Below, piece after piece: positions 8,919 to 17,143 of a DNA stretch of 64,000 bases (positions are counted from its first letter, which is position 1; every line of letters starts with the position of its first letter). The translations under genes and the position numbers were made by a program. Location: the NCBI GenBank assembly GCA_958296165.1, contig OY282447.1, positions 4,625,154 through 4,689,153 of the forward strand. The letters run 5' to 3'. Under the pieces are notes generated by a model. That model was not told the DNA's origin, searched no databases, and was given only the letters and a program-made list of their open reading frames with translations. The DNA is from an uncultured Pseudomonadales bacterium. GTDB taxonomy: Bacteria; Pseudomonadota; Gammaproteobacteria; Pseudomonadales; Azotimanducaceae.

Positions 8919-9680
8919 TCACTCCCCGAGATAGGCCCGTAACACTTCCGGGTGGTGTTGGATGGCGGCCGGATCGCCGCTGGCGAGCACGGCCCCGTCC
9001 GCCATCGCGAGCACGCGGTTGGAGACCGCCGCCACCAAGTTCATGTCGTGCTCCACCATGGCAACGGTCACGCCGCGGTCCGCCACGATGTCCTCGATCC
9101 AGAACGCCAAATCCTCTGTTTCTTCCGGGTTCAGGCCGGACGAGGGTTCGTCGAGCAGCAACAGCCGCGGTTCGGTACACAGCGCCCGCCCAATCTCCAC
9201 CATCTTGCGCGCGCCGTAGGGCAGATTGCCGACCACCTGATGGCGGTAGCTCTGCAAGTCCAAGAGGTCGACCACCTCCTCCACCTTCTCCCGAAAGGCG
9301 ACCTCCTGACGCCGCACCGATGGCAGAAACAGCAAGTCGGAGAACAGGTTGGTGCGGCGATGCACGTGCCGCCCCACCAGGAGATTGTCGAGCACGGTCT
9401 CTCGGTCGAACAGTTCCGTGTTCTGAAAGGTGCGGGCGATGCCGAGCTCGGCAACGTGGTGCGCCGGCGTGTGCGTCATGTCCTCGCCAGCGAAGGTCAA
9501 GCTGCCGCCATCGGCTTCGTAGAACCGGCTCACCAAGTTGAAGACGGTTGTCTTGCCGGCGCCGTTCGGGCCGATGATGCTGAACACTTCGCCTTCGTTG
9601 ATCTCGAAGGTGACGTCTCGCACGGCCTTCACGCCGCCGAAGCTGAGCGCTAGGTTGTGCGCCTCGAACAACGCTGTCAA
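8919..9680 (-). CDS. livG: Branched-chain-type ABC transporter ATPase LivG
   Basis: The 253-aa ATPase has Walker A GPNGAGKTT at about residues 37-45, the LivG-type signature LPYGARKMVEIGRAL and Walker B LLLLDEPSSGLNP. The start chosen is TTG at 9680, which overlaps the livM stop as TTGA and puts conserved sequence (LFEAHNLALSFGG) immediately after it. A longer frame to 9758 would run back through the livM end and has no family similarity. The 4-nt overlap points to translational coupling with livM. Confidence 0.92.
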   Translation of the reverse strand: MTALFEAHNLALSFGGVKAVRDVTFEINEGEVFSIIGPNGAGKTTVFNLVSRFYEADGGSLTFAGEDMTHTPAHHVAELGIARTFQNTELFDRETVLDNLLVGRHVHRRTNLFSDLLFLPSVRRQEVAFREKVEEVVDLLDLQSYRHQVVGNLPYGARKMVEIGRALCTEPRLLLLDEPSSGLNPEETEDLAFWIEDIVADRGVTVAMVEHDMNLVAAVSNRVLAMADGAVLASGDPAAIQHHPEVLRAYLGE

Positions 9681-10753
9681 TGCACTCGCTCCGTGCGCAA
9701 GTACGATTTCTGGCGCTTGAAAGTGGCCTTGCGATAGAGCGGAAACTCGTCGAACCAAGCCCGCACCTTCAGCCAGCGGCCGTAGATGCCGAGCGGCTCG
9801 AATACGAGGAACAACACCAGAATGGCCCCGAAGACGCCGATCTCGAGGCCCGGGATCTGCCCCACCGACGACGGCAGCGCTTCGCGCAGCAAGGCGATCA
9901 CGAGCGGCAGATAGGCTACGAAGACGGCACCAAAGACCACGCCGTGCAAGGAACCCAAGCCGCCCACTACCACCAGGAGCAGGAGCTGGATCGAGGTTTG
10001 GACGGTGAACGCTTCCGGCGCCAGATAGCCGAACTTATGCGCGAAGAGCGCCCCGGCCAAGCCCGTGAAAGCAGCCGAGACGCCGAATGCGATGGTCTTC
10101 GTGCGCGCCAGATGAACGCCCATGCTCTCGGCGGAAATCTCCGAATCCCGCACCGCCACCAAGGCCCGCCCGGTGGGGCTGCGCAGCAAGTTCAAGGCGG
10201 CGAGCATGCCGAGCGCCAGCACGACGAAACACACATAGTAGAACAAGCGCGGCTCATACAAGCCGACGCCGAAGAACTCGGGCTGCGGCACGCTGATGCC
10301 GCGCAAGCCGCCCGTCACCGGCGTCCAATGCTCTACGGCATAGGCGACGATACGCTCAAAGGCGAGCGTTGCCACGGCCAGATACACGCCCGTCATGCGC
10401 AGCGCCGGTATGCCCACCAAGGCGCCGATCGCGGCTGTGATGAGCACCGCCAACGGCAGCGACAGAATGAACGGCACGCCGAGGTTCATCAATGCCACAT
10501 GCGCGTACGCGCCGATGGCGAGGAACGCGGCATGACCCAGGCTGACGAGGCCGGTATAGCCCACCAGCAACATCAAGCCGATGCCGGCCACGGCCCAAAT
10601 GAAGACCGTAGCCAGTTCGCCCACATGGAAGTCCGAAACCACCCACGGCGCCGCCACTGCCGCCAGCGCCAGCAAGGCGTACCAGAAGCGCTGGCCGTTG
10701 TGCCGAAACAGATCGACATCTTGGGAATAGCGGGTGGCGAGCACGAAGCGCAT
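9677..10753 (-). CDS. livM: Branched-chain-type ABC transporter permease LivM
   Basis: The 358-aa inner-membrane permease starts at the ATG at 10753. Multiple hydrophobic segments surround the family loop GYTGLVSLGHAAFLAIGAYA, and RMTGVYLAVATLAFERIVAY and VVVGGLGSLHGVVFGA follow. The long open frame upstream to 11182 is antisense-like sequence inside livH and is rejected. The start is 8 nt from the livH stop. The C-terminal tail is charged and cytoplasmic. Confidence 0.92.
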   Translation of the reverse strand: MRFVLATRYSQDVDLFRHNGQRFWYALLALAAVAAPWVVSDFHVGELATVFIWAVAGIGLMLLVGYTGLVSLGHAAFLAIGAYAHVALMNLGVPFILSLPLAVLITAAIGALVGIPALRMTGVYLAVATLAFERIVAYAVEHWTPVTGGLRGISVPQPEFFGVGLYEPRLFYYVCFVVLALGMLAALNLLRSPTGRALVAVRDSEISAESMGVHLARTKTIAFGVSAAFTGLAGALFAHKFGYLAPEAFTVQTSIQLLLLVVVGGLGSLHGVVFGAVFVAYLPLVIALLREALPSSVGQIPGLEIGVFGAILVLFLVFEPLGIYGRWLKVRAWFDEFPLYRKATFKRQKSYLRTERVH

Positions 10754-10761
10754 GGTGGCCG

Positions 10762-11631
10762 CTAGACCTTCTTCTGCTGCAAGGACGCGAAGATGCCCTG
10801 CGGGCGCACGAACAGCATGGCCAACAGGATGACGTAGGCGCTCACCTCGCCCAAGCCCGGCGGCAAGTAGCGGCCGACGAACTGTTCGGCAATGCCCACA
10901 ATCAAGCCGCCGACGATGGCCCCCGGCAGGCTGCCGAAGCCGCCGACGATCGCCGCGGCAAATGCCTTGATGCCCACCAGACCCATGTTGGGATCGATCA
11001 ACGAGATCGGCGCCAGCAACACTCCAGCGGTGGCCGAAATCGCGGCGGAGATGCCCCACACCAAGGAGGTGACGCGCTTTACCGGCACGCCGCAGTAATA
11101 GGCGGCGAGTTGATTCTGCGACGCCGCCTGCATGGCGACGCCGATGCGCGAGTGGCGAAAGAACAGCCACAGCGCGATGCACAGGATCGCCGTGCCGACG
11201 ACGACCACAAGGTTGTCGTAGCCCACCACCAAATCGCCGATGACGAGCTTCTCGCCAGCGAACGGCACGTCCAACGTGCGTGGTTCAGCGCCCCAGATGG
11301 AACTTGCCACGGCGCGCAGCAGAAATCCCAAGCCGATGGTGAGCATCAACACGGCGAACGGCGGCTCGCCGATCATCGGCCGCAGCAGGCCTCGTTCCAA
11401 GGCCATGCCCAGGCCCACCATCGCCAGCAGGGCAAGGGCGGCGCCCAGATAGAAGTGCAGGCCCAAGAGATTCACCAACGTGAAGGCCACGAAGGCGCCG
11501 ATCATCATCAGTTCGCCCTGCGCGAAGTTCAGCATCTCCGTGGCCTTGTAGATCATCACGAAGCCAAGCGCGATGAGGCCGTATACGCAGCCGTATGAGA
11601 TGCCGACGACGAGTACTTGGAGAATTTCCAT
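10762..11631 (-). CDS. livH: Branched-chain-type ABC transporter permease LivH
   Basis: The 289-aa membrane protein starts at the ATG at 11631. It has the family features YGLIALGFVMIYKATEMLNFAQGE near residue 18 and AAIVGGFGSLPGAIVGGLIVG near 225, with about eight transmembrane stretches. It is the first liv gene in the operon. No periplasmic binding-protein gene accompanies livHMGF here, so that component must be encoded elsewhere. A candidate of the same type begins at 63315, but linkage is only speculation. Confidence 0.92.
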   Translation of the reverse strand: MEILQVLVVGISYGCVYGLIALGFVMIYKATEMLNFAQGELMMIGAFVAFTLVNLLGLHFYLGAALALLAMVGLGMALERGLLRPMIGEPPFAVLMLTIGLGFLLRAVASSIWGAEPRTLDVPFAGEKLVIGDLVVGYDNLVVVVGTAILCIALWLFFRHSRIGVAMQAASQNQLAAYYCGVPVKRVTSLVWGISAAISATAGVLLAPISLIDPNMGLVGIKAFAAAIVGGFGSLPGAIVGGLIVGIAEQFVGRYLPPGLGEVSAYVILLAMLFVRPQGIFASLQQKKV

Positions 11632-11684
11632 GTCGCGTTCCGTTAGCAGGCTTACAAGGCTGTGGCTGGCGCCCGCAACGGCCG

Positions 11685-12593
11685 CTACTCGTTGGTGAGC
11701 CTGCCTTCCTCGTCCCGGAACTCCGGGCCGTTCACGCGCACGCGGCCGTCGCCGAACTTGCCGTCGCGGTTGCGCAGCGTTTCGCGCAGACCGATCTTGG
11801 CCACCGATTCGCGGAACCCGAACGCAGCCTTGGCATTGTGGCCACGCACGTCGTTCTCCGAGGCCATGCGCTGCAAGGTGCGCGCGCCCATCAGTTCCAA
11901 GCCCATGTTGATGATGCGCTTGTTGGTGGACAGCAGATCCGGGTCGATCTGGCACAGCCGGTCGGCTAGCTGCTCCACCTCGTACTCGAGATGCTCCTTT
12001 GGCACCGCTTTGAGCACAAGGCCGATTTGCTGCGCCTCCGCGCCTGTGATGGAGTCGCCGGTGAGCATCAACCGCTTGGCCCACTGCGGGCCGACATTGT
12101 AGAGCCACATGTTGTTCGGCAGCGCACCGAGGTCGCGCGCCGGAGGGAAGCCGAACAGCGCATCCTCGGCGCAGATGACCATGTCGCACAGGAGCGCTAC
12201 GTCTGTACCTCCAGCCAGACAGTAGCCGTGGACTTGCGCGATGGAGGGCTTGTGCATGTCGAACAGCGCCATGCGGTAGCGCTGCGCCCGCTCTAGCTGC
12301 CAAGCGTCGTCGTCGATGCTGCGGCTGCCGCGATACTGGTTGTCGGCGGACTGCACCCTGGAGACCTGTACGTTGCCGTCCGCGCCCGTCAAATCGTAGC
12401 CAGCCGAGAAGGCCCGCCCTGCCCCGCGCAGGATCACGCAGTGGACGGCAGTGTTGTTGTCTGCCTCCCACAACGCCTCGTTGAGCTCGGATTGCAGCTT
12501 CAGTGACAGCGCATTCAGCTTCTCCGGACGGTTCAACGTGATGCGGGCGCGACCGTCCGCCACCTCGTATTCAATGCTGTCGAATCCGCTCAC
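11685..12593 (-). CDS. Enoyl-CoA hydratase/isomerase family protein
   Basis: The 302-aa crotonase-fold protein would hydrate or isomerise acyl-CoA esters. The GTG at 12593 is chosen because a strong purine-rich ribosome site (GGAGGGG) sits just upstream and IEYEVADGRARITLNRPEKLNAL begins the conserved fold. The oxyanion-hole segments GAGRAFSAGYDLTG and GYCLAGGTDVALLCDMVIC are visible. The usual catalytic glutamate of the second helix is not obvious in FPPARDLGALPNN, so the reaction may differ from classical hydration. It is 53 nt upstream of livH, on the same strand as the acyl-CoA ligase, forming an uptake-plus-catabolism unit. Confidence 0.85.
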   Translation of the reverse strand: MSGFDSIEYEVADGRARITLNRPEKLNALSLKLQSELNEALWEADNNTAVHCVILRGAGRAFSAGYDLTGADGNVQVSRVQSADNQYRGSRSIDDDAWQLERAQRYRMALFDMHKPSIAQVHGYCLAGGTDVALLCDMVICAEDALFGFPPARDLGALPNNMWLYNVGPQWAKRLMLTGDSITGAEAQQIGLVLKAVPKEHLEYEVEQLADRLCQIDPDLLSTNKRIINMGLELMGARTLQRMASENDVRGHNAKAAFGFRESVAKIGLRETLRNRDGKFGDGRVRVNGPEFRDEEGRLTNE

Positions 12594-12721
12594 TTTCCCC
12601 CTCCGATCTCGGCCGCTTGAGACGCACATGGACGTTGCGAAGTGTAGATGACTCGCCGCTGCATATGCGCACTGCCGTTGGAGTGGAGTTGGCGCTAGCG
12701 CTTTTGGTGCCAGGTTGGGCG

Positions 12722-13483
12722 CTAGTGGTTCCACCACGGCAGGTCCGAGAAGGATCTGAGGTCCAGCTCGTGGGTCCACACGGAGCGATGCTGCTGCGCG
12801 ATGTGGCAGTAGGTGTCGGCGATGCGTTCCGGCAGCATCAGGCCGTCCTCGGCGCCTTTCGTTTCCCGCAGCGCCTGGAACCGTTCGGGGCCGAGCATCT
12901 TGCCGAGCGTATCCGGCGCATCCACCGAACCGTCGACAACAACATGGGCGACGTGGATGTTCCGAGGCGAGAGTTCGGCATTCAGGGTTTGGCAGAGCAG
13001 GCGGCGCCCGCCCATCGCCGCAGCATGGGAGTGCTGACCGGCATTGCCGCGCACTGCGGCTGTGGCAGAGGTCACGATCAGCGTGCCGCCGCCGCGCTCC
13101 ACCATCGGCCCACAGACGGATTTCGCCAAGCGGAACAGGCCCAGCGTGCCGAGCCGCCAACCCATCTCGAATGCCTTGGCGCTGGTTTCGGACAACGTCC
13201 GGTTGCCGATCTGTGCGCCGAGATTGTAGATCGCGATCTCGATGGGGCCGATGTCTGCCTCCACCTGCGCGACGCGCTGCTCGATCGTGTTTTCGGCAAC
13301 CGCGTTCATCAGGAAGCCCGACGCCGAGCCGCCCTCGCGCTCGATCTCCTCCACCAGCTTGGCGAGACCGGCCTGATCGGTGCGGCGGCACAACACCGCG
13401 TGATAGCCCTCGCGGGCGAACCTCTTGCCGACCGTTCCGCCGATGCCGGCGCCGGCGCCGATGACGAGACAGACGGGTTTCAT
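12722..13483 (-). CDS. Short-chain dehydrogenase/reductase-like protein with degenerate active site
   Basis: The 253-aa protein has an SDR fold. The cofactor motif GAGAGIG is at residues 9-15, the NAG-like strand is altered (YNLGAQIG near 86-93) and the active-site serine strand is TSATAAVRG (S139). The slot for the catalytic YxxxK reads H153-AAA-M157, so both the tyrosine and lysine appear lost. The fold and length are otherwise normal with no frameshift. It may bind nucleotide without normal oxidoreductase chemistry, as in several structural or regulatory SDRs. It lies between the enoyl-CoA hydratase and the GrdB-like gene on the same strand. Confidence 0.75.
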   Translation of the reverse strand: MKPVCLVIGAGAGIGGTVGKRFAREGYHAVLCRRTDQAGLAKLVEEIEREGGSASGFLMNAVAENTIEQRVAQVEADIGPIEIAIYNLGAQIGNRTLSETSAKAFEMGWRLGTLGLFRLAKSVCGPMVERGGGTLIVTSATAAVRGNAGQHSHAAAMGGRRLLCQTLNAELSPRNIHVAHVVVDGSVDAPDTLGKMLGPERFQALRETKGAEDGLMLPERIADTYCHIAQQHRSVWTHELDLRSFSDLPWWNH

Positions 13484-13549
13484 CGCGTTGCCACTCCTTG
13501 ATCTCCTGACTTGGTCATCTCAATTGAGCTCCGGCCGCACGTTTGGCGC

Positions 13550-14695
13550 TCAAGCGTCGCTCGGCAACAGAAACCGCCACAGCGGTTCCTTGGCGCCGGA
13601 TTCGCGCATGGCGTCGCGCGCCTTGCGCATGACCTCGCCCGTCTTCGTTTGGTCGCGGAACCAGCGATAGCCGGCCCAAGCGGCGGGCGTGTGTCCGGCG
13701 ATCTCCAGTGCGGCCATTTCGTAGTAGCCGCGAATGTCCTGCGACACACGCGCCGGAATGCCGGGGATGCCGGCCTGTTTCCACGGCTCGCCCGCGGCCA
13801 CGCGGATGAATGCCTCGATTGCGGCGGGTATGGCGTCCGCGTTCATCAGCCGCACCGCCCCGGCGCGATTGCCGTACTTGGCGATGGCGCGCTCGTAGGC
13901 CGGACGGAGGCCTTTCGCTTCGTCCACCGCCGGGTGCGCGTCCGCGTCCATGCGTGCCGGCAACGGACACGCCAGCGGTTGCGAGTCATCGTCCTCGATG
14001 ACGACGTCATAGTCCTCAACGATCGGTTGGGTGCGCTCGAGCAACCCGAAGGCGCACTCCATCACGCGGCGCTGGAAAGCCGCGTCGTTCGGTACGCCGA
14101 GCGGCCGGCCGAGCGGGAAATCGCAGAACAGGCCGCGCGGCGGCGCCGTGCCGTAGATCTGTTCTCGAATCGATCCTATGGCGACGGTGGCCATGCCAGC
14201 CGCCTCGAAGATGTGTGCAAGCGTACTGACCGTACGCGTACACAGTGGTCAGACAGGCGTGAGCAATACTACGTCTACCCCGTGATCGGCCAGGAACTTG
14301 GAACCGGCAGGCCCGCCGTCCATGCGGATGGCGGCCAGATCGAACTGATTGCCGGCGAACGCCAAATGGACGTCTGAGACGCTGCCGATTGCGCCTTCGG
14401 CCGCCATTTCCTCGAGACGGTCGATGGGAAACACCACGTTGAGATCGGCGCTCACTCCGCTGGCGTCGAAGTTGGGGCTCCAGTGGCCCACCACGATGTC
14501 GCGGCGGTTGCGGTGCAGCACCCGATAGCCGGTATCCACGACAGCGAATTCGTCCTCGTCCTCGTGGTGCAGCGAAGCCGACGTCACCAGCGCCACTTTG
14601 GCTTCCGACAACGGCTTGGGCGCGGTGAACGCCGTGGTATCGAATGTCGGACACGGGATGCGCGACGACGCTTGCTTGATGGAACGATCGCTCAT
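13550..14695 (-). CDS. GrdB-family reductase subunit, predicted selenoprotein (in-frame UGA at 14249-14251)
   Basis: Two frames that look like separate genes are one gene with a TGA in frame. The ATG at 14695 has a good ribosome site (AAAGGAG, 6 nt away). The first 148 codons show the family blocks HWSPNFD (71-77) and DLNVVFPIDRL (84-94) and end in VVLLTPV. Then comes TGA, then PLCTRTVSTLAHIFEAAGM and PRGLFCDFPLGRPLG in the same frame to a stop at 13550. The joined product is 381 aa with Sec149 and Cys152, a UxxC redox motif. GrdB-family proteins (glycine/sarcosine/betaine/D-proline reductase component B relatives) carry selenocysteine at this place. A SECIS-like hairpin follows the TGA. The physiological substrate is unknown; aerobic relatives are poorly characterised. 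SelA/SelB/tRNA-Sec genes are not in the window. Confidence 0.88.
14212..14244 (-). promoter_or_regulatory. Bacterial SECIS element downstream of the UGA codon
   Basis: Counting from the base after the TGA, bases 5-9 (TGTGT) pair with 33-37 (ACACA). After a small internal loop, bases 12-17 (GCGTAC) pair perfectly with 23-28 (GTACGC), closing a 5-nt loop GGTCA. The loop starts 17 nt after the TGA. The E. coli fdhF SECIS, recalled here, has a GGUC loop about 18 nt after its UGA. Position, stem length and loop bases all fit SelB binding. Confidence 0.8.
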
Positions 14696-15132
14696 GGAAG
14701 CTCCTTTAAGTGCGGCCAAGCGGAGAATCCTACCGCAAGCGCCCTCCTTCGAGTGCTGCATGGGCGCGAAGGGCGCGAATCGCTGTAGACGCAGTGCCGG
14801 CCGGCGTTTCAGGCGCCGGTTCGCCGGATCGACCTCGAATCCCGCCGACTCCAATGCGGTGACGCCCAGCAGAGGTTCGACGTCGTCTTCGCCGATGACG
14901 ACGCGGCCAGCTGTCAGGTCGCCCATGGACGCAATGAGTGCGCGGACGAAATCCATCCGCACCTCGTGGCCGTCCGCGCTCTCGAACACGCGCTGGCCTT
15001 CCGGCTCGACGCCAATCGCCTCGATGCAGGAGCGCGGCACGAGTGAATCTGTGGCGCCGTATCCATGAGAAACAGACCATCCCAACTTCTCAACGGCTCG
15101 GCCGGATTGCGGATGGTGACGGGTGTGGCCAT
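14696..15132 (-). pseudogene. Retropepsin-like aspartic protease, frameshifted copy
   Basis: From the ATG at 15132 the frame reads ATPVTIRNPAEPL to GLFLMDTA. It then continues in another frame as TDSLVPRSCIEAIGV through LLGVTALESAGFEVDP to LKRRPALRLQRF. The neighbouring intact paralogue (15180-15593) reads FLVDTGAIDSLVPR at this place. The break is therefore explained by loss of one G near 15073, inside the catalytic DTGA motif. After the break the frame has no stop before the ATG of the GrdB-like gene and is in phase with it. The right boundary given is that ATG. Either the gene is decayed or one base is missing from the sequence. Confidence 0.7.
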
Positions 15133-15179
15133 CGCCCGCCTGTGGCAGATGTACGGTCGTCTTGCGGGATTGGAACTGT

Positions 15180-15593
15180 CTACTTTGGCTTAGCGATGAA
15201 CTCGTTTGGCCGCTGGAGCTGGGGCCGGAATCCCCGTAGCCGAACGGCTGGTAGGCGTTTGAGGCGCTGATTTTGCGGGTCCACCTCGATACCGGCAGAC
15301 TCCAACGCGGTGACGCCGAGCAACGGTTCGGCACCTTCGTCGCCGAACACGATGACGCCGCCGGACAGTTCGCCCATGACTTCGAGCTCGCCGACGGTCA
15401 CATCCATCGTTACCTCGCGGCCGTCGGCGGTCACGTATACACGCTGTCCGGTCGGTGCTAGCCCAATGGCTGCCAAGTTGTGCCGTGGCACTAGCGAGTC
15501 GATGGCGCCGGTGTCCACCAGAAACGATCCCGTCCAAGCCCGCGTGCGCTGGGCGGGATTGCGCACCGTGACATCAACGTGCGTGACGCCCAT
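15180..15593 (-). CDS. Clan AA retropepsin-like aspartic protease
   Basis: The 137-aa protein starts at the ATG at 15593, preceded by AAGGAG. The catalytic motif is FLVDTGAIDSLVPR near residues 25-38, followed by GEEGAEPLLGV-like sequence (FGDEGAEPLLGVTALESAG) corresponding to the second conserved loop of single-domain retropepsins. Such proteins act as homodimers. The substrate is unknown. The family is common in pairs in cyanobacteria and many environmental bacteria. A frameshifted tandem paralogue lies 47 nt downstream. Confidence 0.8.
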   Translation of the reverse strand: MGVTHVDVTVRNPAQRTRAWTGSFLVDTGAIDSLVPRHNLAAIGLAPTGQRVYVTADGREVTMDVTVGELEVMGELSGGVIVFGDEGAEPLLGVTALESAGIEVDPQNQRLKRLPAVRLRGFRPQLQRPNEFIAKPK

Positions 15594-15827
15594 GTCAGCT
15601 CCTTGATCCAGCGAATGTCTATGACTGCCATTGTACTCGGTTGCGCCGATCGACAACGCCGGCGCGCGGGACAGGAACCCCACTGGCTTTTCGCTTCCAC
15701 GACAACGGTGTGGGAATTGGCGAGGTGCGGGGCTGGCGCCCGACAGATCGCTCGCCGCTTGCGGTAGTTTGCAGCACATACCGAAAGGTACGTCCAGCAC
15801 CAGCTTCCAGAGATGTAGAGCGACGCC

Positions 15828-16861
15828 TTAGCGCTCTTCGCCGTCGCCGCCCCTCAGCAGCCGACGCCCCAGGCTCAGCAGTTCCTCCGCGCTGGAGCAG
15901 TCGATCACCAGATCGCCGGCAAGGTCCAGCCGACCGGCATCCTCCTCGCCCGCAAGCAGCCTGCCGAACTCGTCGCCCGCCTCAGGGCCGTGCCGCCGCG
16001 TGGCCAAGCGCCGCAGCAGCGTCCGCCTGCCCTCGGACGTGCCTTCCCGCACGCCTTCGGTTCTGCCCTCGGCAATTGCGCTTTGCCGCCATTCGGTGAT
16101 TGCCTCCGCCAGCATGGTGGGTTCCTCCATGTATTGCAGCGCCTGCTGCATTTGATGTCGATGCCGCCCGCCCCGGCGCCGGCGAAGCGGGCGATCAGCA
16201 TTCGCATCAGCGCCCGCGCCAGCCGCTTCGCGAACGCCCGCCGCTCCTGCTCCGCCGGCGCGCCGGAGCCGGCCGGGCGCAGCTGCTCGAACAGCGTCTT
16301 CGCCATCGCCGGCAGCGACTCCGCGTTCCGGCTCGCCAGCAGCCGCAGCAGCGCGGCGGCCGGGTTCGAGCGCCCATCCTCCGCCGTCAGCGCCGTGGCG
16401 TCAAGCAGCAGGAACTCGAACCGCGCCTGCCAGCCGCCCCAGCCGGCCGGGGTCGGCGCGGTCGGTCCGCCGAGGGTCTGCGGGCGCCAGCGCCGGGCGC
16501 CGGTGTAGAGCACCACCGGCAGAACGCGCGGCAGCAGGCCGCCGGCGCGCAGCCCGCCCTCGGCGGCCACCTCCTGGCGCAGCAGCGCCGCGTAGACCTC
16601 CATGCGCAGCGCCATGGCGCGGTCCGGCGAGGACTGGAACTCCAGCGCCAGCAGCGCCTCCGCCTTCGAGCCGAGGGTTCCGACCGCCCAGGCCATGTCG
16701 GCGCGGCGGCGCTGCCCGCCGGAGGCGACGTGCTCGGTCGGCAGGCGGCGCAGCCGGCGCGGGTCCAGCTCGGCGGTGGCGCGCTTCGGCAGCAGCTCCA
16801 GCGCGCGGCGCGTCATGCCGGCGTCGGCGAACGCGATTCGGCAGATGTCGTCTTCCTGCAT
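15828..16861 (-). pseudogene. Rpn/PD-(D/E)XK transposase-like protein, frameshifted
   Basis: The main frame starts at the ATG at 16861. It shows the Rpn-family nuclease order: RRADMAWAVGTLGSKAEALLALEFQSSPD (D...ExQ catalytic core, about residues 50-80) and then LPRVLPVVLYTGARRW. Near 16145 the conserved sequence leaves this frame. The C-terminal helix-rich tail (MEEPTMLAEAITEWRQ and an EG-repeat linker) continues in another frame to the stop at 15828. One missing base explains it. The distal frame also has its own ATG at 16151, so a separate small protein is possible but less likely. Confidence 0.7.
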
Positions 16862-17143
16862 GGCGGCCAGTGTGGCTGGCCGGAGCGCACGGCTGTAGCG
16901 ACATCCGCCCGGTCTATCGCGCGACATGGCTGAAAATCGGCGTGCGCAATCGGCCCTCCGTGCGTAGCCGATTGGCCATGCGGACAACGGCATTCGAATC
17001 CGGTCCAACGAACATCGAGCGGGAGACCGTTGTGCATCGCTTCCCCAGCTCGTTGTCGGCCTCGCCCGAAGTACAGTGCTCGAACTTCACGAGCATGCGG
17101 CGGAGCGGGATCGGGCGCGTCGTTTCGGCACCTCTGCAACCCT

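Noticed and set aside
11685-13391. A single 568-aa enoyl-CoA hydratase fusion
   Set aside because: The upstream part is antisense to the SDR gene and Arg/Pro-rich; the GTG at 12593 with a strong ribosome site marks the true start.
13550-14194. A separate 214-aa gene downstream of the TGA
   Set aside because: Its ATG has no ribosome site, and the family similarity runs continuously across the TGA from the upstream frame, so it is the C-terminal part of the selenoprotein.
15828-16151. Independent 107-aa gene
   Set aside because: It looks like the missing C-terminal tail of the Rpn protein whose main frame breaks at the same place, so a frameshift is the simpler reading.
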